Assembly (NCBI RefSeq): GCF_005047635.1
Contig: NZ_SUKC01000003.1
Location: 186,001 to 250,000 of the forward strand
DNA from: Arthrobacter sp. CAU 1506
GTDB lineage: Bacteria; Actinomycetota; Actinomycetes; Actinomycetales; Micrococcaceae
Reading direction: 5' to 3'
DNA length: 64,000 nucleotides
Each line of letters opens with the position of its first letter. Positions within the stretch are counted from its first letter, which is position 1. The position numbers were made by a program, and so were the translations under genes. Below are positions 46,959 to 54,992 of this stretch, in pieces. Below the pieces are notes generated by a model that worked only from the letters and a program-made list of their open reading frames with translations, had not been told where the DNA came from and made no database searches.

Positions 46959-47075
46959 CCGGTGGTCGACCAAGCGAGCGCCCCGGTGGTCGACCAAGCG
47001 AGCGCCCCGGTGGTCGACCAAGCGAGCGCCCCGGTGGTCGACCAAGCGAGCGCAAGCGAGCGCGTGGAGACCCGC
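46959..47075. repeat. 24-bp tandem repeat array (GGTGGTCGACCAAGCGAGCG core)
   Basis: Four tandem copies begin at 46959, 46983, 47007 and 47031. The first three are identical over 24 bases; the last runs into CAAGCGAGCGCGTGGAGACC. The same core occurs after pyk at 33278-33441. Both copies lie just after gene 3' ends. Confidence 0.92.
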
Positions 47076-47107
47076 GGCCGTGGGCACAGCCCTTTACCCG
47101 AACCGCA

Positions 47108-47728
47108 TCACTCGAACCGGGACGGGTCGCCGGCGCCGTGGCGGACTACCTCGGCGGTGCCGCTGGAGAAGTCCACGACGGTGGACGGTTCGGAACCGCA
47201 GTCGCCGGCGTCCACCACGGCATCCACCACGTGGTCCAGCCGCTCCTTGATCTCCCACCCCTGGGTCATCGGTTCGTCCTCGTCCGGCAGCAGCAGCGTG
47301 CTGGAGAGCAGCGGTTCGCCCAGTTCGGTCAGGATCGCCTGGACGACGTTGTTGGCGGGAATGCGGACACCGACCGTCTTCTTCTTCGGATGCAGCAACC
47401 GGCGGGGAACTTCCTTGGTGGCCGGCAGGATGAAGGTGTAGCTGCCGGGCGTTGCTGCCTTGATGCTGCGGAACACCTTGTTGTCGATGTGCACGAACTG
47501 CCCCAGCTGGGCAAAGTCCTTGCAGACGAGGGTGAAGTGGTGTTTGGCGTCGAGTTGGCGGATGGTCCGGATCCGGTCCAGGGCGTCCCTGTTGCCCAGC
47601 TGCGCGCCGAACGCATAACAGGAGTCAGTCGGGTACACGATCAACGCGTCGGACCGGACAAGGTCGACGATCTGGCCGATCGACCGCGGCTGGGGATTCT
47701 GCGGGTGGACGTCGAAGTATCTCGCCAT
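47108..47728 (-). CDS. YciO/YrdC/Sua5-family protein
   Basis: The 206-residue protein has the YrdC fold that binds double-stranded or tRNA substrates: 'MARYFDVHPQNPQPRSIGQ' (YciO-like opening), 'ALIVYPTDSCYAFG', 'KHHFTLVCKDFAQL' and 'PGSYTFILPATKEVP'. The opening and length point to the YciO subgroup rather than to true TsaC/Sua5, so activity in threonylcarbamoyl-AMP synthesis may be weak. It contains no Sua5 C-terminal domain. Confidence 0.87.
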   Translation of the reverse strand: MARYFDVHPQNPQPRSIGQIVDLVRSDALIVYPTDSCYAFGAQLGNRDALDRIRTIRQLDAKHHFTLVCKDFAQLGQFVHIDNKVFRSIKAATPGSYTFILPATKEVPRRLLHPKKKTVGVRIPANNVVQAILTELGEPLLSSTLLLPDEDEPMTQGWEIKERLDHVVDAVVDAGDCGSEPSTVVDFSSGTAEVVRHGAGDPSRFE

Positions 47729-47870
47729 GCCCTGAGCTTACGGCCCCGGCCGCCGGTTGAGCCATGAGCGGGCCCGTCCGCTGGGCGATTCCGCGGCCGC
47801 AGACCAAACCGTCGCGAAACTGTCGCAGACCGTGCCGCTCCCAAGCTGGCGCAGATTGAGCCGCCCGAGG

Positions 47871-48230
47871 TCAGGAAGGGGCCGACTGGTCCATCCACCA
47901 CTCCGTGAAACTGGTTGCCCGGCCTTCGTCGTCCAGGCGGATCACCCACAGATTGCTATATGTTGGCCCATCCCGATACACCGTCGTTCCCTCCACCACC
48001 GAAACGCCGTCCGCCACCGCGACCTGATGCCACTCGAACGTGGCTGCGCCGGGTTCATCCTTGCGCGCCAACCATTCCCGGACAATGTTGTCCCGGCCAC
48101 GCCACGGTGCCGTCCACGGATCGGGCCGGTACTCGGCGTCCTCGGTGAACAAGGCCCCGATCCGGACCGGGTCATTGGTCTCCCACGCCTGCCGGTAGGC
48201 CGTGATCCACGCCGCAGTTTTCGCGTCCAT
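47871..48230 (-). CDS. SnoaL/NTF2-like protein
   Basis: The 119-residue protein has a typical small NTF2-like pattern: 'WITAYRQAWETNDPVRIGALFTED', 'YRPDPWTAPWRGRDNIVREW', and terminal strands 'NLWVIRLDDEGRATSFTEWW'. The ATG at 48230 is chosen because the longer frame adds a basic segment without homology. Function unknown. It is upstream of and co-directional with the YciO-type gene, and divergent from pit. Confidence 0.75.
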   Translation of the reverse strand: MDAKTAAWITAYRQAWETNDPVRIGALFTEDAEYRPDPWTAPWRGRDNIVREWLARKDEPGAATFEWHQVAVADGVSVVEGTTVYRDGPTYSNLWVIRLDDEGRATSFTEWWMDQSAPS

Positions 48231-48467
48231 CCCACCGTTGTACTGCGGCACTCCGGGGCGGGCAAGCCCGTAGTTCCGGGGAGCGAGGGCCAGCGCACAC
48301 CGACGAACCCGCCCGCCTTTCCCTCCGGGGTGCTTGCGGCGGGTCCGGCGTGGTTTGCGTGGGCCCGGCAGGGCTCTACAATCGGAAGGCGGTTTGCCGA
48401 ACGTTGCTTTCACAACCCAAGCCCGGTGAACTTAGGATGAATTCTTCCAACAAGATTGGGTAACTAG

Positions 48468-49763
48468 GTGGATCTCACCTTCATAGTCGCGCTCGTCGTC
48501 GTGCTGGCGCTGTTCTTCGATTTCACTAACGGCTTCCACGACACGGCGAATGCAATGGCGACGCCGATTGCAACCGGGGCGATCAAACCCAAGACCGCCG
48601 TTGCATTGGCCGCCGTGTTGAACCTCGTGGGAGCCTTCCTTTCCACGGAAGTGGCCAAGACCGTTTCGGGCGGACTCATCCGCGAGGGCGAGGGTGGCAT
48701 CCAGATCACGCCGCTGATGATCTTTGCCGGGCTGATCGGGGCGATCGTGTGGAACATGATCACGTGGCTGCTGGGCCTGCCGTCCAGCTCCTCGCATGCC
48801 TTGTTCGGCGGGCTGATTGGCGCTGCCATTGTCGGCGCCGGCTTCCAAGCGGTGGACTACGGCGTGGTGGTGTCCAAGGTGCTGCTGCCGGCCATCCTGG
48901 CGCCGGTGATTGCCGGAACTGTGGCGTATCTGGCCACCAAGCTGGCCTACTGGATCACCAAACGGGACGAGAGTGCGTCCAGCCCCAAACGCGGCGGTTT
49001 CCGCTACGGCCAGATCTTCTCCTCCTCGCTCGTGGCCCTGGCGCACGGAACCAACGACGCGCAGAAAACCATGGGCGTCATCACCCTGGTGCTGATCGCG
49101 GGCGGTTTCCAGGCGGCAGGCACCGGTCCGGAGTTCTGGGTCATCCTGTCCTGTGCCCTGGCCATCGCCATCGGCACCTACTCCGGCGGTTGGCGGATCA
49201 TCCGCACCATGGGGTCGGGCCTGACCGAGGTCAAACCCGCCCAGGGTTTCTCCGCGGAGTCCTCCACGGCGTCGGCCATCCTGGCCTCGTCCCATCTGGG
49301 CTTCGCGCTGTCGACCACCCAGGTAGCCTCAGGTTCGGTGATTGGCTCCGGGTTGGGTCGCAAGGGAGCGAAGGTCCGCTGGGACACCGCCGGGCGCATC
49401 GGCATCGGTTGGCTGCTGACCCTGCCGGCGGCCGGCGCCATCGGCGCCCTCGCTGCGCTCATTGCGCACTTGGGAATGGTGGGCGTAGTCATCGACGCCG
49501 TTGCCGGGGCAGCGGTCATCGGCCTGATGTACATCGTCTCCAAGCGCAACCAGGTCGGTCATGACAACGCCATCAGCGACGTGGACCAGGCCGGCGAGAT
49601 CGTCAAGATCAAGCGCAAGAAGAAGCGGAAAGCCACCGCCAAGAAACGCTCCAAGCAACAGGCCGAGCTGTCGGCGGACGGCCCCGAGCCGGCCGCTGCA
49701 GAAACCGCCCGGGTAGGGGCAACGAAGAACCACGAGGGCACCGACGAAGGGGCGGCACGATGA
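48468..49763 (+). CDS. pit: Inorganic phosphate transporter, Pit family
   Basis: The 431-residue permease has two Pit halves, each with the signature: 'GFHDTANAMATPIATG' (about 22-37) and 'ALAHGTNDAQKTMGVI' (about 187-202). About ten membrane segments are followed by a ~75-residue basic then acidic tail ('KIKRKKKRKATAKKR'). It imports metal-phosphate complexes with protons. The start is GTG. A 74-residue membrane protein overlaps its end by 4 bases and is probably an accessory subunit. No PhoU-like partner is seen. Confidence 0.92.
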   Translation: MDLTFIVALVVVLALFFDFTNGFHDTANAMATPIATGAIKPKTAVALAAVLNLVGAFLSTEVAKTVSGGLIREGEGGIQITPLMIFAGLIGAIVWNMITWLLGLPSSSSHALFGGLIGAAIVGAGFQAVDYGVVVSKVLLPAILAPVIAGTVAYLATKLAYWITKRDESASSPKRGGFRYGQIFSSSLVALAHGTNDAQKTMGVITLVLIAGGFQAAGTGPEFWVILSCALAIAIGTYSGGWRIIRTMGSGLTEVKPAQGFSAESSTASAILASSHLGFALSTTQVASGSVIGSGLGRKGAKVRWDTAGRIGIGWLLTLPAAGAIGALAALIAHLGMVGVVIDAVAGAAVIGLMYIVSKRNQVGHDNAISDVDQAGEIVKIKRKKKRKATAKKRSKQQAELSADGPEPAAAETARVGATKNHEGTDEGAAR

Positions 49764-49984
49764 ACATCGACTGGCTGGCATTCCTGATTGTCGCCGTGGC
49801 GACCCTCGTCTCGGCGCTGTTCGTCGTCGGTTCCTACGGCCTCGGCGTGCGCCTGCTGGCGGTGGCTGCGGATGCGCCTGAAACCCGTCGCCCGGCGTAC
49901 CGCGGTCTGGCCTACCTGAGCTTCGCGGTGGCAGCGGTCGCCGTGGGCTACGGCATCTACCTGATCGTGCCCGCCTTTCACTAG
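49760..49984 (+). CDS. Small two-helix membrane protein linked to pit
   Basis: The 74-residue protein has two hydrophobic helices (about 5-32 and 48-70) separated by 'AADAPETRRPAYRG'. It starts within the pit stop codon (ATGA). Similar small membrane proteins accompany pit in related genomes as far as I recall; no function is known. Confidence 0.65.
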   Translation: MNIDWLAFLIVAVATLVSALFVVGSYGLGVRLLAVAADAPETRRPAYRGLAYLSFAVAAVAVGYGIYLIVPAFH

Positions 49985-50010
49985 TCGGTCCCGCTGGCTA
50001 GCATGGGCCC

Positions 50011-50553
50011 ATGGCCCGGACTATCTACTATGTCGGCAGCTCGATGGACGGGTATATTGCCGACCGCAGGAACAAGCTTGACTGGCTGATGCAGTTCAAC
50101 GACGGCGTCCAGGACAGCATCGAGACGTTCCTGCAGCGGGTCGGCGCGATCGTGATGGGCTCCGAGACGTATAAGTTCCTGCTGGCGGAGGGGCCGGAGG
50201 CCTGGGTCTACGGCTCAACACCCACGTGGGTTTTCACGCACCATGAACTGCCCGGCATCCCGGGTGCAGACATCACCTTTGTGCGCGGCGACGTCGACAT
50301 CTTCCACCAGAGCATCTGCGCGGACGCCGGGGACAGGGATGTGTGGCTGATGGGCGGCGGCCAGCTCGCGGCGCAGTACGTGTCCGCCGGGCTCTTGGAT
50401 GAACTGATCCTCACCTTGGTTCCGGTCGCGCTGGGCGGCGGACAGCCGCTATTGCCCGTTTTAAGCACGACGGCGCCGGCCCGGCTTCGTGCCAGCCGCG
50501 CCATGGGCGACCTGGTCGAGATGCACTACGACCTCACGCCGGCCGGCAGTTGA
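50011..50553 (+). CDS. Dihydrofolate-reductase-like (RibD C-terminal domain) protein
   Basis: The 180-residue protein has the DHFR/RibD reductase fold: 'YYVGSSMDGYIADRRNKLDWL' at the start in two parts, 'IVMGSETYKFLL' and 'DVWLMGGGQLAAQYVSAGLLDELIL' with the NADPH-binding glycine run. The family is common in actinobacteria, and the substrate is unknown. A TAGCAT -10-like element ends 6 bases before the ATG. Confidence 0.8.
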   Translation: MARTIYYVGSSMDGYIADRRNKLDWLMQFNDGVQDSIETFLQRVGAIVMGSETYKFLLAEGPEAWVYGSTPTWVFTHHELPGIPGADITFVRGDVDIFHQSICADAGDRDVWLMGGGQLAAQYVSAGLLDELILTLVPVALGGGQPLLPVLSTTAPARLRASRAMGDLVEMHYDLTPAGS

Positions 50554-50598
50554 GCCCCGGGGGAGTGACTTCCCCGGCGCACTCCCGGGGGTGCTTCG

Positions 50599-51096
50599 TC
50601 AGCGGTTGTCGCGGATCAAATTGGTGATCCGGGCCGTGGAGAGGCGCCGTCCGTCGTCGTCGGTCATCACCACTTCATGCACGGTGAGGGATCGGCCCAG
50701 TTGGACCGCCGTCGCCGTCCCGGTCACCAGCCCGGAGGAAACAGACCGGTGATGGCTGGCGCCTACCTCGATCCCGACCGCGTGGCGCCCGGGTCCCGCG
50801 TGCAGCGCCGCGGCAAAGGATCCCAGCGTTTCGGCCAGCACAACGTGCGCGCCGCCGTGCAGGATGCCCGCCACCTGGGTATTCCCCTCCACCGGCATGC
50901 TGGCGACGATGCGCTGCGGGGCCATTTCGCTGAAAACAATGCCCATCTTGACCACCAGCGGGCCGACACCGGTATGGATGAGCCACCGGTGCAGGTGTTC
51001 GGGAACGCCGGCATCGACGAGTTCAGCGATCGTCGCCGCGGCGGACGCCTGCACGTGTTCGGGCACACCGCCGTCGGGTGTGAATTTGTCGCTCAT
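50599..51096 (-). CDS. PaaI-type hotdog-fold thioesterase
   Basis: The 165-residue acyl-CoA thioesterase has the hotdog signature 'AGILHGGAHVVLAETLGSFAA' in two adjoining parts (about 78-98), with the His-Gly-Gly entry to the central helix. The C-terminal strands 'LGRSLTVHEVVMTDDDGRRLS' complete the fold. A thioesterase in this position next to polA is conserved in mycobacteria. The start at 51096 is divergent from polA with only 19 bases between start codons. Confidence 0.85.
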   Translation of the reverse strand: MSDKFTPDGGVPEHVQASAAATIAELVDAGVPEHLHRWLIHTGVGPLVVKMGIVFSEMAPQRIVASMPVEGNTQVAGILHGGAHVVLAETLGSFAAALHAGPGRHAVGIEVGASHHRSVSSGLVTGTATAVQLGRSLTVHEVVMTDDDGRRLSTARITNLIRDNR

Positions 51097-51102
51097 GGGA
51101 AC

Positions 51103-51108
51103 TAGGCT
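51103..51108 (+). promoter_or_regulatory. Predicted -10 element of polA (possible leaderless start)
   Basis: TAGGCT ends 7 bases before the GTG start at 51116, the same spacing as in front of hisE and hisI. Confidence 0.4.
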
Positions 51109-51115
51109 GGCAGGT

Positions 51116-53869
51116 GTGAGTGAAACTAACAAACCGGATGCAGCGACAGCCACTTTGGACGCCGACGGGGCTCCGCTGGCCGACGCGAAGGCCGATTCTT
51201 CCGGCCCCCACCGCCTGTTGCTGATCGATGGCCATTCCATGGCGTTCCGCGCCTTCTATGCCCTGCCGGTGGAGAACTTCTCCACCGATACCGGCCAGCA
51301 CACGAATGCGGTTTACGGTTTCACTTCCATGCTGATCAAGATGATCGAGCAGCGCGAGCCCACCCATGTTGCGGTGGCCTTCGACCTGGACACCCCCACG
51401 TTCCGCACCCAGGAGTACGCCGAGTACAAGGGCGGGCGGAACAAGACGCCGGAGGAATTCCACGGCCAGGTGGACCTGATCGTCAAGGTGATGGAGGCGA
51501 TGCAGATCCCGACCGTCACGCTCGACGGTTACGAAGCCGATGACATCATCGCCACGCTGAGCACCCAGGCCGAAGAAGCCGGCTGGGAGGTCATGGTGGT
51601 GTCCGGCGACCGCGACGCTTTCCAGCTGATCACGGACAAGGTCACCGTGCTCTACCCGAAGAAGGGCATCAGCGACATCCCGCCGATGGACAGCGCAGCG
51701 GTGGAGGCTAAGTACTTCGTCCGGCCGGAGCGGTATTCCGACCTGGCGGCGCTGGTCGGCGAAACGGCCGACAACTTGCCGGGCGTGCCGGGCGTGGGCC
51801 CGAAAACCGCTGCCAAGTGGATCAATCTGTACGGCGGGGTGGACGGCATCCTGGAGAACCTGGATTCCATCGGCGGCAAGGTCGGTGAGTCCCTGCGCGC
51901 CAACGTTGACTCGGTCAAGCGCAACCGGCGGCTGAACCACTTGCTGCGGGATCTGGAACTGCCGGTGGAGCTGGAGAACATGGTCCTCCAGCACCCGGAC
52001 CGCGCCGCCATCGAGGAACTCTTCGATGCGCTGCAGTTCAACACCCTGCGCAAGCGGCTCTTCGACCTCTTCGGCGAGGAAGACGCCGTGCGCGAGACGG
52101 AGGTCAACGCTCCGGCGCACCACGTGGTTTCCGACGCGGCTGCGCTGAAAGAGTGGCTGGCGGAGAGCAACCAGCTGAACGTCGCGCTGCGGCTGGTGAC
52201 GGAAACCGCGGAAGGCGGGGACGACGCCGTCGGGCTGGCTCTGGTGCGGCACTTGCACGCGGCCTACGTGCCGCTGGCCTCGCTGGACGCAGAGGCCGAG
52301 CAGCTGTTGGCGCATTGGCTGTCCGACCTGGACGCACCCAAGATCGTCCACGACTTCAAATACGCCTACAAGGTTCTTTCGCGGCGAGGATTCGAGTTGC
52401 TGGGCGTGGTGGATGACACCGCCATTTCGGCCTACCTGATCCAGCCCGACCGCCGCAGCTACGAGCTGGCTGATCTGGCCCAGTACCACTTGAAGATGTC
52501 GGTGACGGCGCCCGAGACGGCCGCGAGCGGCCAGCTGGAGCTTGGCCTGACCGAGGATGACAAGGCCGGCCCGGCCGTAGTCCAGGCCTTCGCCGCGCTG
52601 CAATTGAGCGAGCATTTCGCCGGGCAACTGGTGGAGCGCGGCGCCAACCAGCTGATGGGCGGCCTTGACCTGCCGCTGTCGCTGGTGCTGGCGCGGATGG
52701 AACTGGCGGGCATTGCGATGGATGCCGGCGCGCTGGACCGGCTGATGGATGACTTCACGGTCACTATCGACGCCGCCAGCTCGGCAGCCTTCGGCATCAT
52801 CGGCAAGGAAATCAACCTGGGCTCGCCCAAGCAGCTGCAAGCCGTGCTGTTCGAGGACCTGGGCCTGCCGAAAACCAAGAAGATCAAGACCGGCTATTCG
52901 ACCGACGCCGACGCCCTCAACGATCTCTTCGCCAAGACCGGCAATGAGTTCCTGGTGCAACTGCTGGCCTACCGCGATGCCACCAAGCTGCGGCAGACGG
53001 TGGAAGGCCTGCGCAAGACGGTGGCGGACGATGGGCGGATCCACACCACCTATGCCCAGACCGTTGCCGCCACCGGCCGGCTCTCCTCGATCAATCCGAA
53101 CCTGCAGAACATTCCGGTCCGTTCGGAAGCCGGCCGGCGCATCCGCGAAGCGTTCATCGTCGGCGAGGGCTACGAGACGCTGCTGACCGCGGATTACTCA
53201 CAGATCGAAATGCGCATCATGGCGCACTTGTCCGGGGACGAAGGCCTGATCCAGGCCTTCCGGGCCGGCGAGGACCTGCATCGGTTTGTCGGCGCGCACA
53301 TTTTCGGGGTGGCGCCGGAGGACGTGACCAGCGAGATGCGGGCCAAGGTCAAGGCCATGTCCTACGGCCTGGTCTACGGTCTGAGTTCGTTCGGTTTGTC
53401 CAAGCAGCTGAACATCTCCGTGGATGAGGCGCGGACGCTGATGAAGGACTACTTTGCCCGGTTCGGCGCCGTCCGCGACTACCTGCGCGGCGTGGTGGAC
53501 CAGGCCAGGGTCGACGGGTTCACCTCCACGATCGAAGGCCGGCGCCGGTACCTGCCGGATCTGGCCAGCGACAACCGCCAGCTGCGCGAGATGGCCGAGC
53601 GGGCGGCCCTCAACGCACCGATCCAAGGCTCCGCCGCGGACATCATCAAGAAGGCGATGCTCGGCGTCGCCCAAGAACTCGAAAGCCAGGGGCTGAAGTC
53701 CCGGATGCTGCTGCAGGTCCACGATGAACTGGTGCTGGAAGTGGCACCGGGGGAGCGGGAGCAGGTGGAGCAGTTGGTCCGGGTCCAGATGGGCGGCGCC
53801 GCCGACTTGTCCGTGCCGCTGGATGTCTCGGTGGGCGTGGGCGCCAACTGGCAGGAAGCCGGCCACTAA
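51116..53869 (+). CDS. polA: DNA polymerase I
   Basis: The 917-residue polymerase has an N-terminal 5'-nuclease domain (about 35-320, 'LLLIDGHSMAFRAFYALP', 'GDRDAFQLI', 'VPGVGPKTAAKW'), a middle 3'-5' exonuclease-like domain (about 340-510) with the usual acidic catalytic set not evident, and a polymerase domain with motif A 'ADYSQIEMRIMAHLSGDEG' and motif C 'LLQVHDELVLEV'. It would replace primers and fill gaps without strong proofreading, as in mycobacteria. The GTG at 51116 adds ~35 disordered residues before the fold. Confidence 0.95.
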   Translation: MSETNKPDAATATLDADGAPLADAKADSSGPHRLLLIDGHSMAFRAFYALPVENFSTDTGQHTNAVYGFTSMLIKMIEQREPTHVAVAFDLDTPTFRTQEYAEYKGGRNKTPEEFHGQVDLIVKVMEAMQIPTVTLDGYEADDIIATLSTQAEEAGWEVMVVSGDRDAFQLITDKVTVLYPKKGISDIPPMDSAAVEAKYFVRPERYSDLAALVGETADNLPGVPGVGPKTAAKWINLYGGVDGILENLDSIGGKVGESLRANVDSVKRNRRLNHLLRDLELPVELENMVLQHPDRAAIEELFDALQFNTLRKRLFDLFGEEDAVRETEVNAPAHHVVSDAAALKEWLAESNQLNVALRLVTETAEGGDDAVGLALVRHLHAAYVPLASLDAEAEQLLAHWLSDLDAPKIVHDFKYAYKVLSRRGFELLGVVDDTAISAYLIQPDRRSYELADLAQYHLKMSVTAPETAASGQLELGLTEDDKAGPAVVQAFAALQLSEHFAGQLVERGANQLMGGLDLPLSLVLARMELAGIAMDAGALDRLMDDFTVTIDAASSAAFGIIGKEINLGSPKQLQAVLFEDLGLPKTKKIKTGYSTDADALNDLFAKTGNEFLVQLLAYRDATKLRQTVEGLRKTVADDGRIHTTYAQTVAATGRLSSINPNLQNIPVRSEAGRRIREAFIVGEGYETLLTADYSQIEMRIMAHLSGDEGLIQAFRAGEDLHRFVGAHIFGVAPEDVTSEMRAKVKAMSYGLVYGLSSFGLSKQLNISVDEARTLMKDYFARFGAVRDYLRGVVDQARVDGFTSTIEGRRRYLPDLASDNRQLREMAERAALNAPIQGSAADIIKKAMLGVAQELESQGLKSRMLLQVHDELVLEVAPGEREQVEQLVRVQMGGAADLSVPLDVSVGVGANWQEAGH

Positions 53870-53950
53870 CCGGTCGGTTGGCGCCGGTCTAAACCGGTAG
53901 CCCGACAACGCCCGGCGCAGGCTCCGTTGTTGACAATCGGGTGGCGGAAA

Positions 53951-53981
53951 GTTGCAGCGACACGCTGACGCTCGCTGCAAC
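53951..53981. other. Inverted repeat in polA-fetB intergenic region
   Basis: GTTGCAGCGA (53951-53960) and TCGCTGCAAC (53972-53981) form a perfect 10-bp inverted repeat with an 11-base centre. No U-tract. It could be a terminator between convergent genes or a protein-binding site; a TTGACA lies just upstream (53930). Confidence 0.5.
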
Positions 53982-54135
53982 TATCCTCCACTCGATGGCC
54001 GGCGGATCGCATCCGCTTCCGCTATCGCATCCGGAGCAGCCTCAGACATCCGCGCGGCTTAGCCAACGGCCTCGTTCCGGCTGCCGGTGTCCGGTACCTC
54101 ATTCACCCCCCACCGGTTTCGGCGAAGCAGGTGAG

Positions 54136-54894
54136 TCATCCGGAGGTGGCGGGTCGGCCAAGCAGGCCGCCCTCTTCCAGATACGCCGTGACGGACACCG
54201 CAATGGCTTCGGCCGCGAGCAGTGACACCAGAACCACCAGTTGGATGAGGCCGGCGTCGAGGGGCGATGCGCCCCCGAGCACCAGGCCGACGAAGGCTCC
54301 GGGCAACGTGACCGTGCCAACCGTGCGCGTTTGGTCCAGGGCCGGCAGCAGAGCTTCGGCTGCTACCGGCCGGGCCACCAGCGAGCGGGCGGCGCGGTCC
54401 GGCAGCCCGAGGGCAAGGCCGGCTTCCACTTCGCCCGACCGTAGCTGAAGTTCTTGGCGGAGCCGCCGACCGGCCAGATTCGTGGCAGTCATCGAGCCGC
54501 CGATCAGCTGGCCCACTACCGCGGCCAAGGCCAGCGGCTGCAGCGGCAGGACGCCGGTCAGCAACATCAACCCGACGACCGGCACGGTCCCGGCGGCAAT
54601 CGGGACCGCTGCTCGCCAGACGGCGGTGTCACCGATGCGGCGCGCAGCTGTCCACGAGGCCACGGCCAACATCAGGATCAGGAAGGCGGCGGACAGCCAC
54701 GCGGACCTGCCTAGCTGGGAGATGACGACGGCGACGACGGCCAGCTGGGCGAGTGCCCGCGTTCCGGCCAGCAGCACCTGCCTCACCGGTATCCCGAGCA
54801 CAGACCGTCCGACCAAGGCGGCAACGCCCAGCAGTGCCACCAGCAGAATCCAGACAACTGGACCGGTGTTCAGTAGCGTCGATTGATCCGGCAC
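54136..54894 (-). CDS. fetB: FetB/UPF0014-family ABC-type permease
   Basis: The 252-residue membrane protein has about seven hydrophobic segments and the family features 'GRRLRQELQLRSGEVEAGLALG' split across a cytoplasmic loop (about 150-171) and 'PGAFVGLVLGGASP'. In E. coli, FetAB exports iron. Here the ATPase partner FetA is not adjacent: upstream is the divergent acetyltransferase and downstream is polA. I take the GTG at 54894 as the start because the longer frame is basic and lacks homology. Confidence 0.8.
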   Translation of the reverse strand: MPDQSTLLNTGPVVWILLVALLGVAALVGRSVLGIPVRQVLLAGTRALAQLAVVAVVISQLGRSAWLSAAFLILMLAVASWTAARRIGDTAVWRAAVPIAAGTVPVVGLMLLTGVLPLQPLALAAVVGQLIGGSMTATNLAGRRLRQELQLRSGEVEAGLALGLPDRAARSLVARPVAAEALLPALDQTRTVGTVTLPGAFVGLVLGGASPLDAGLIQLVVLVSLLAAEAIAVSVTAYLEEGGLLGRPATSG

Positions 54895-54978
54895 CAGCCC
54901 AGTCTCGCACCTGCGGCTTGTGCAACGTGTCGCCGTCCAGGGCGCGCTGTGCTCTGGCGGACCGGGGGGAGGTGCAGC

Positions 54979-54984
54979 TAGGCT
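54979..54984 (+). promoter_or_regulatory. Predicted -10 element of the Eis-type gene
   Basis: TAGGCT ends 8 bases before the GTG start at 54993, compatible with a leaderless transcript. Confidence 0.4.
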
Positions 54985-54992
54985 CAAACACC

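Noticed and set aside
46959-47075. Possible CRISPR array
   Set aside because: The units are directly abutting 24-base copies with no unique spacers, and no cas genes are present.
46860-47441. Open frame with an 8-residue peptide repeat (APVVDQAS)
   Set aside because: It is produced by the 24-base tandem DNA repeat, overlaps the LigD-Pol end and runs antisense through the YciO gene.
51023-53044. Long minus-strand open frame opposite polA
   Set aside because: A shadow frame overlapping two well-supported genes.
53994-54225. Small plus-strand open frame after polA
   Set aside because: No ribosome site, repetitive Ser/Pro composition, and it runs into the antisense strand of the FetB-type gene.
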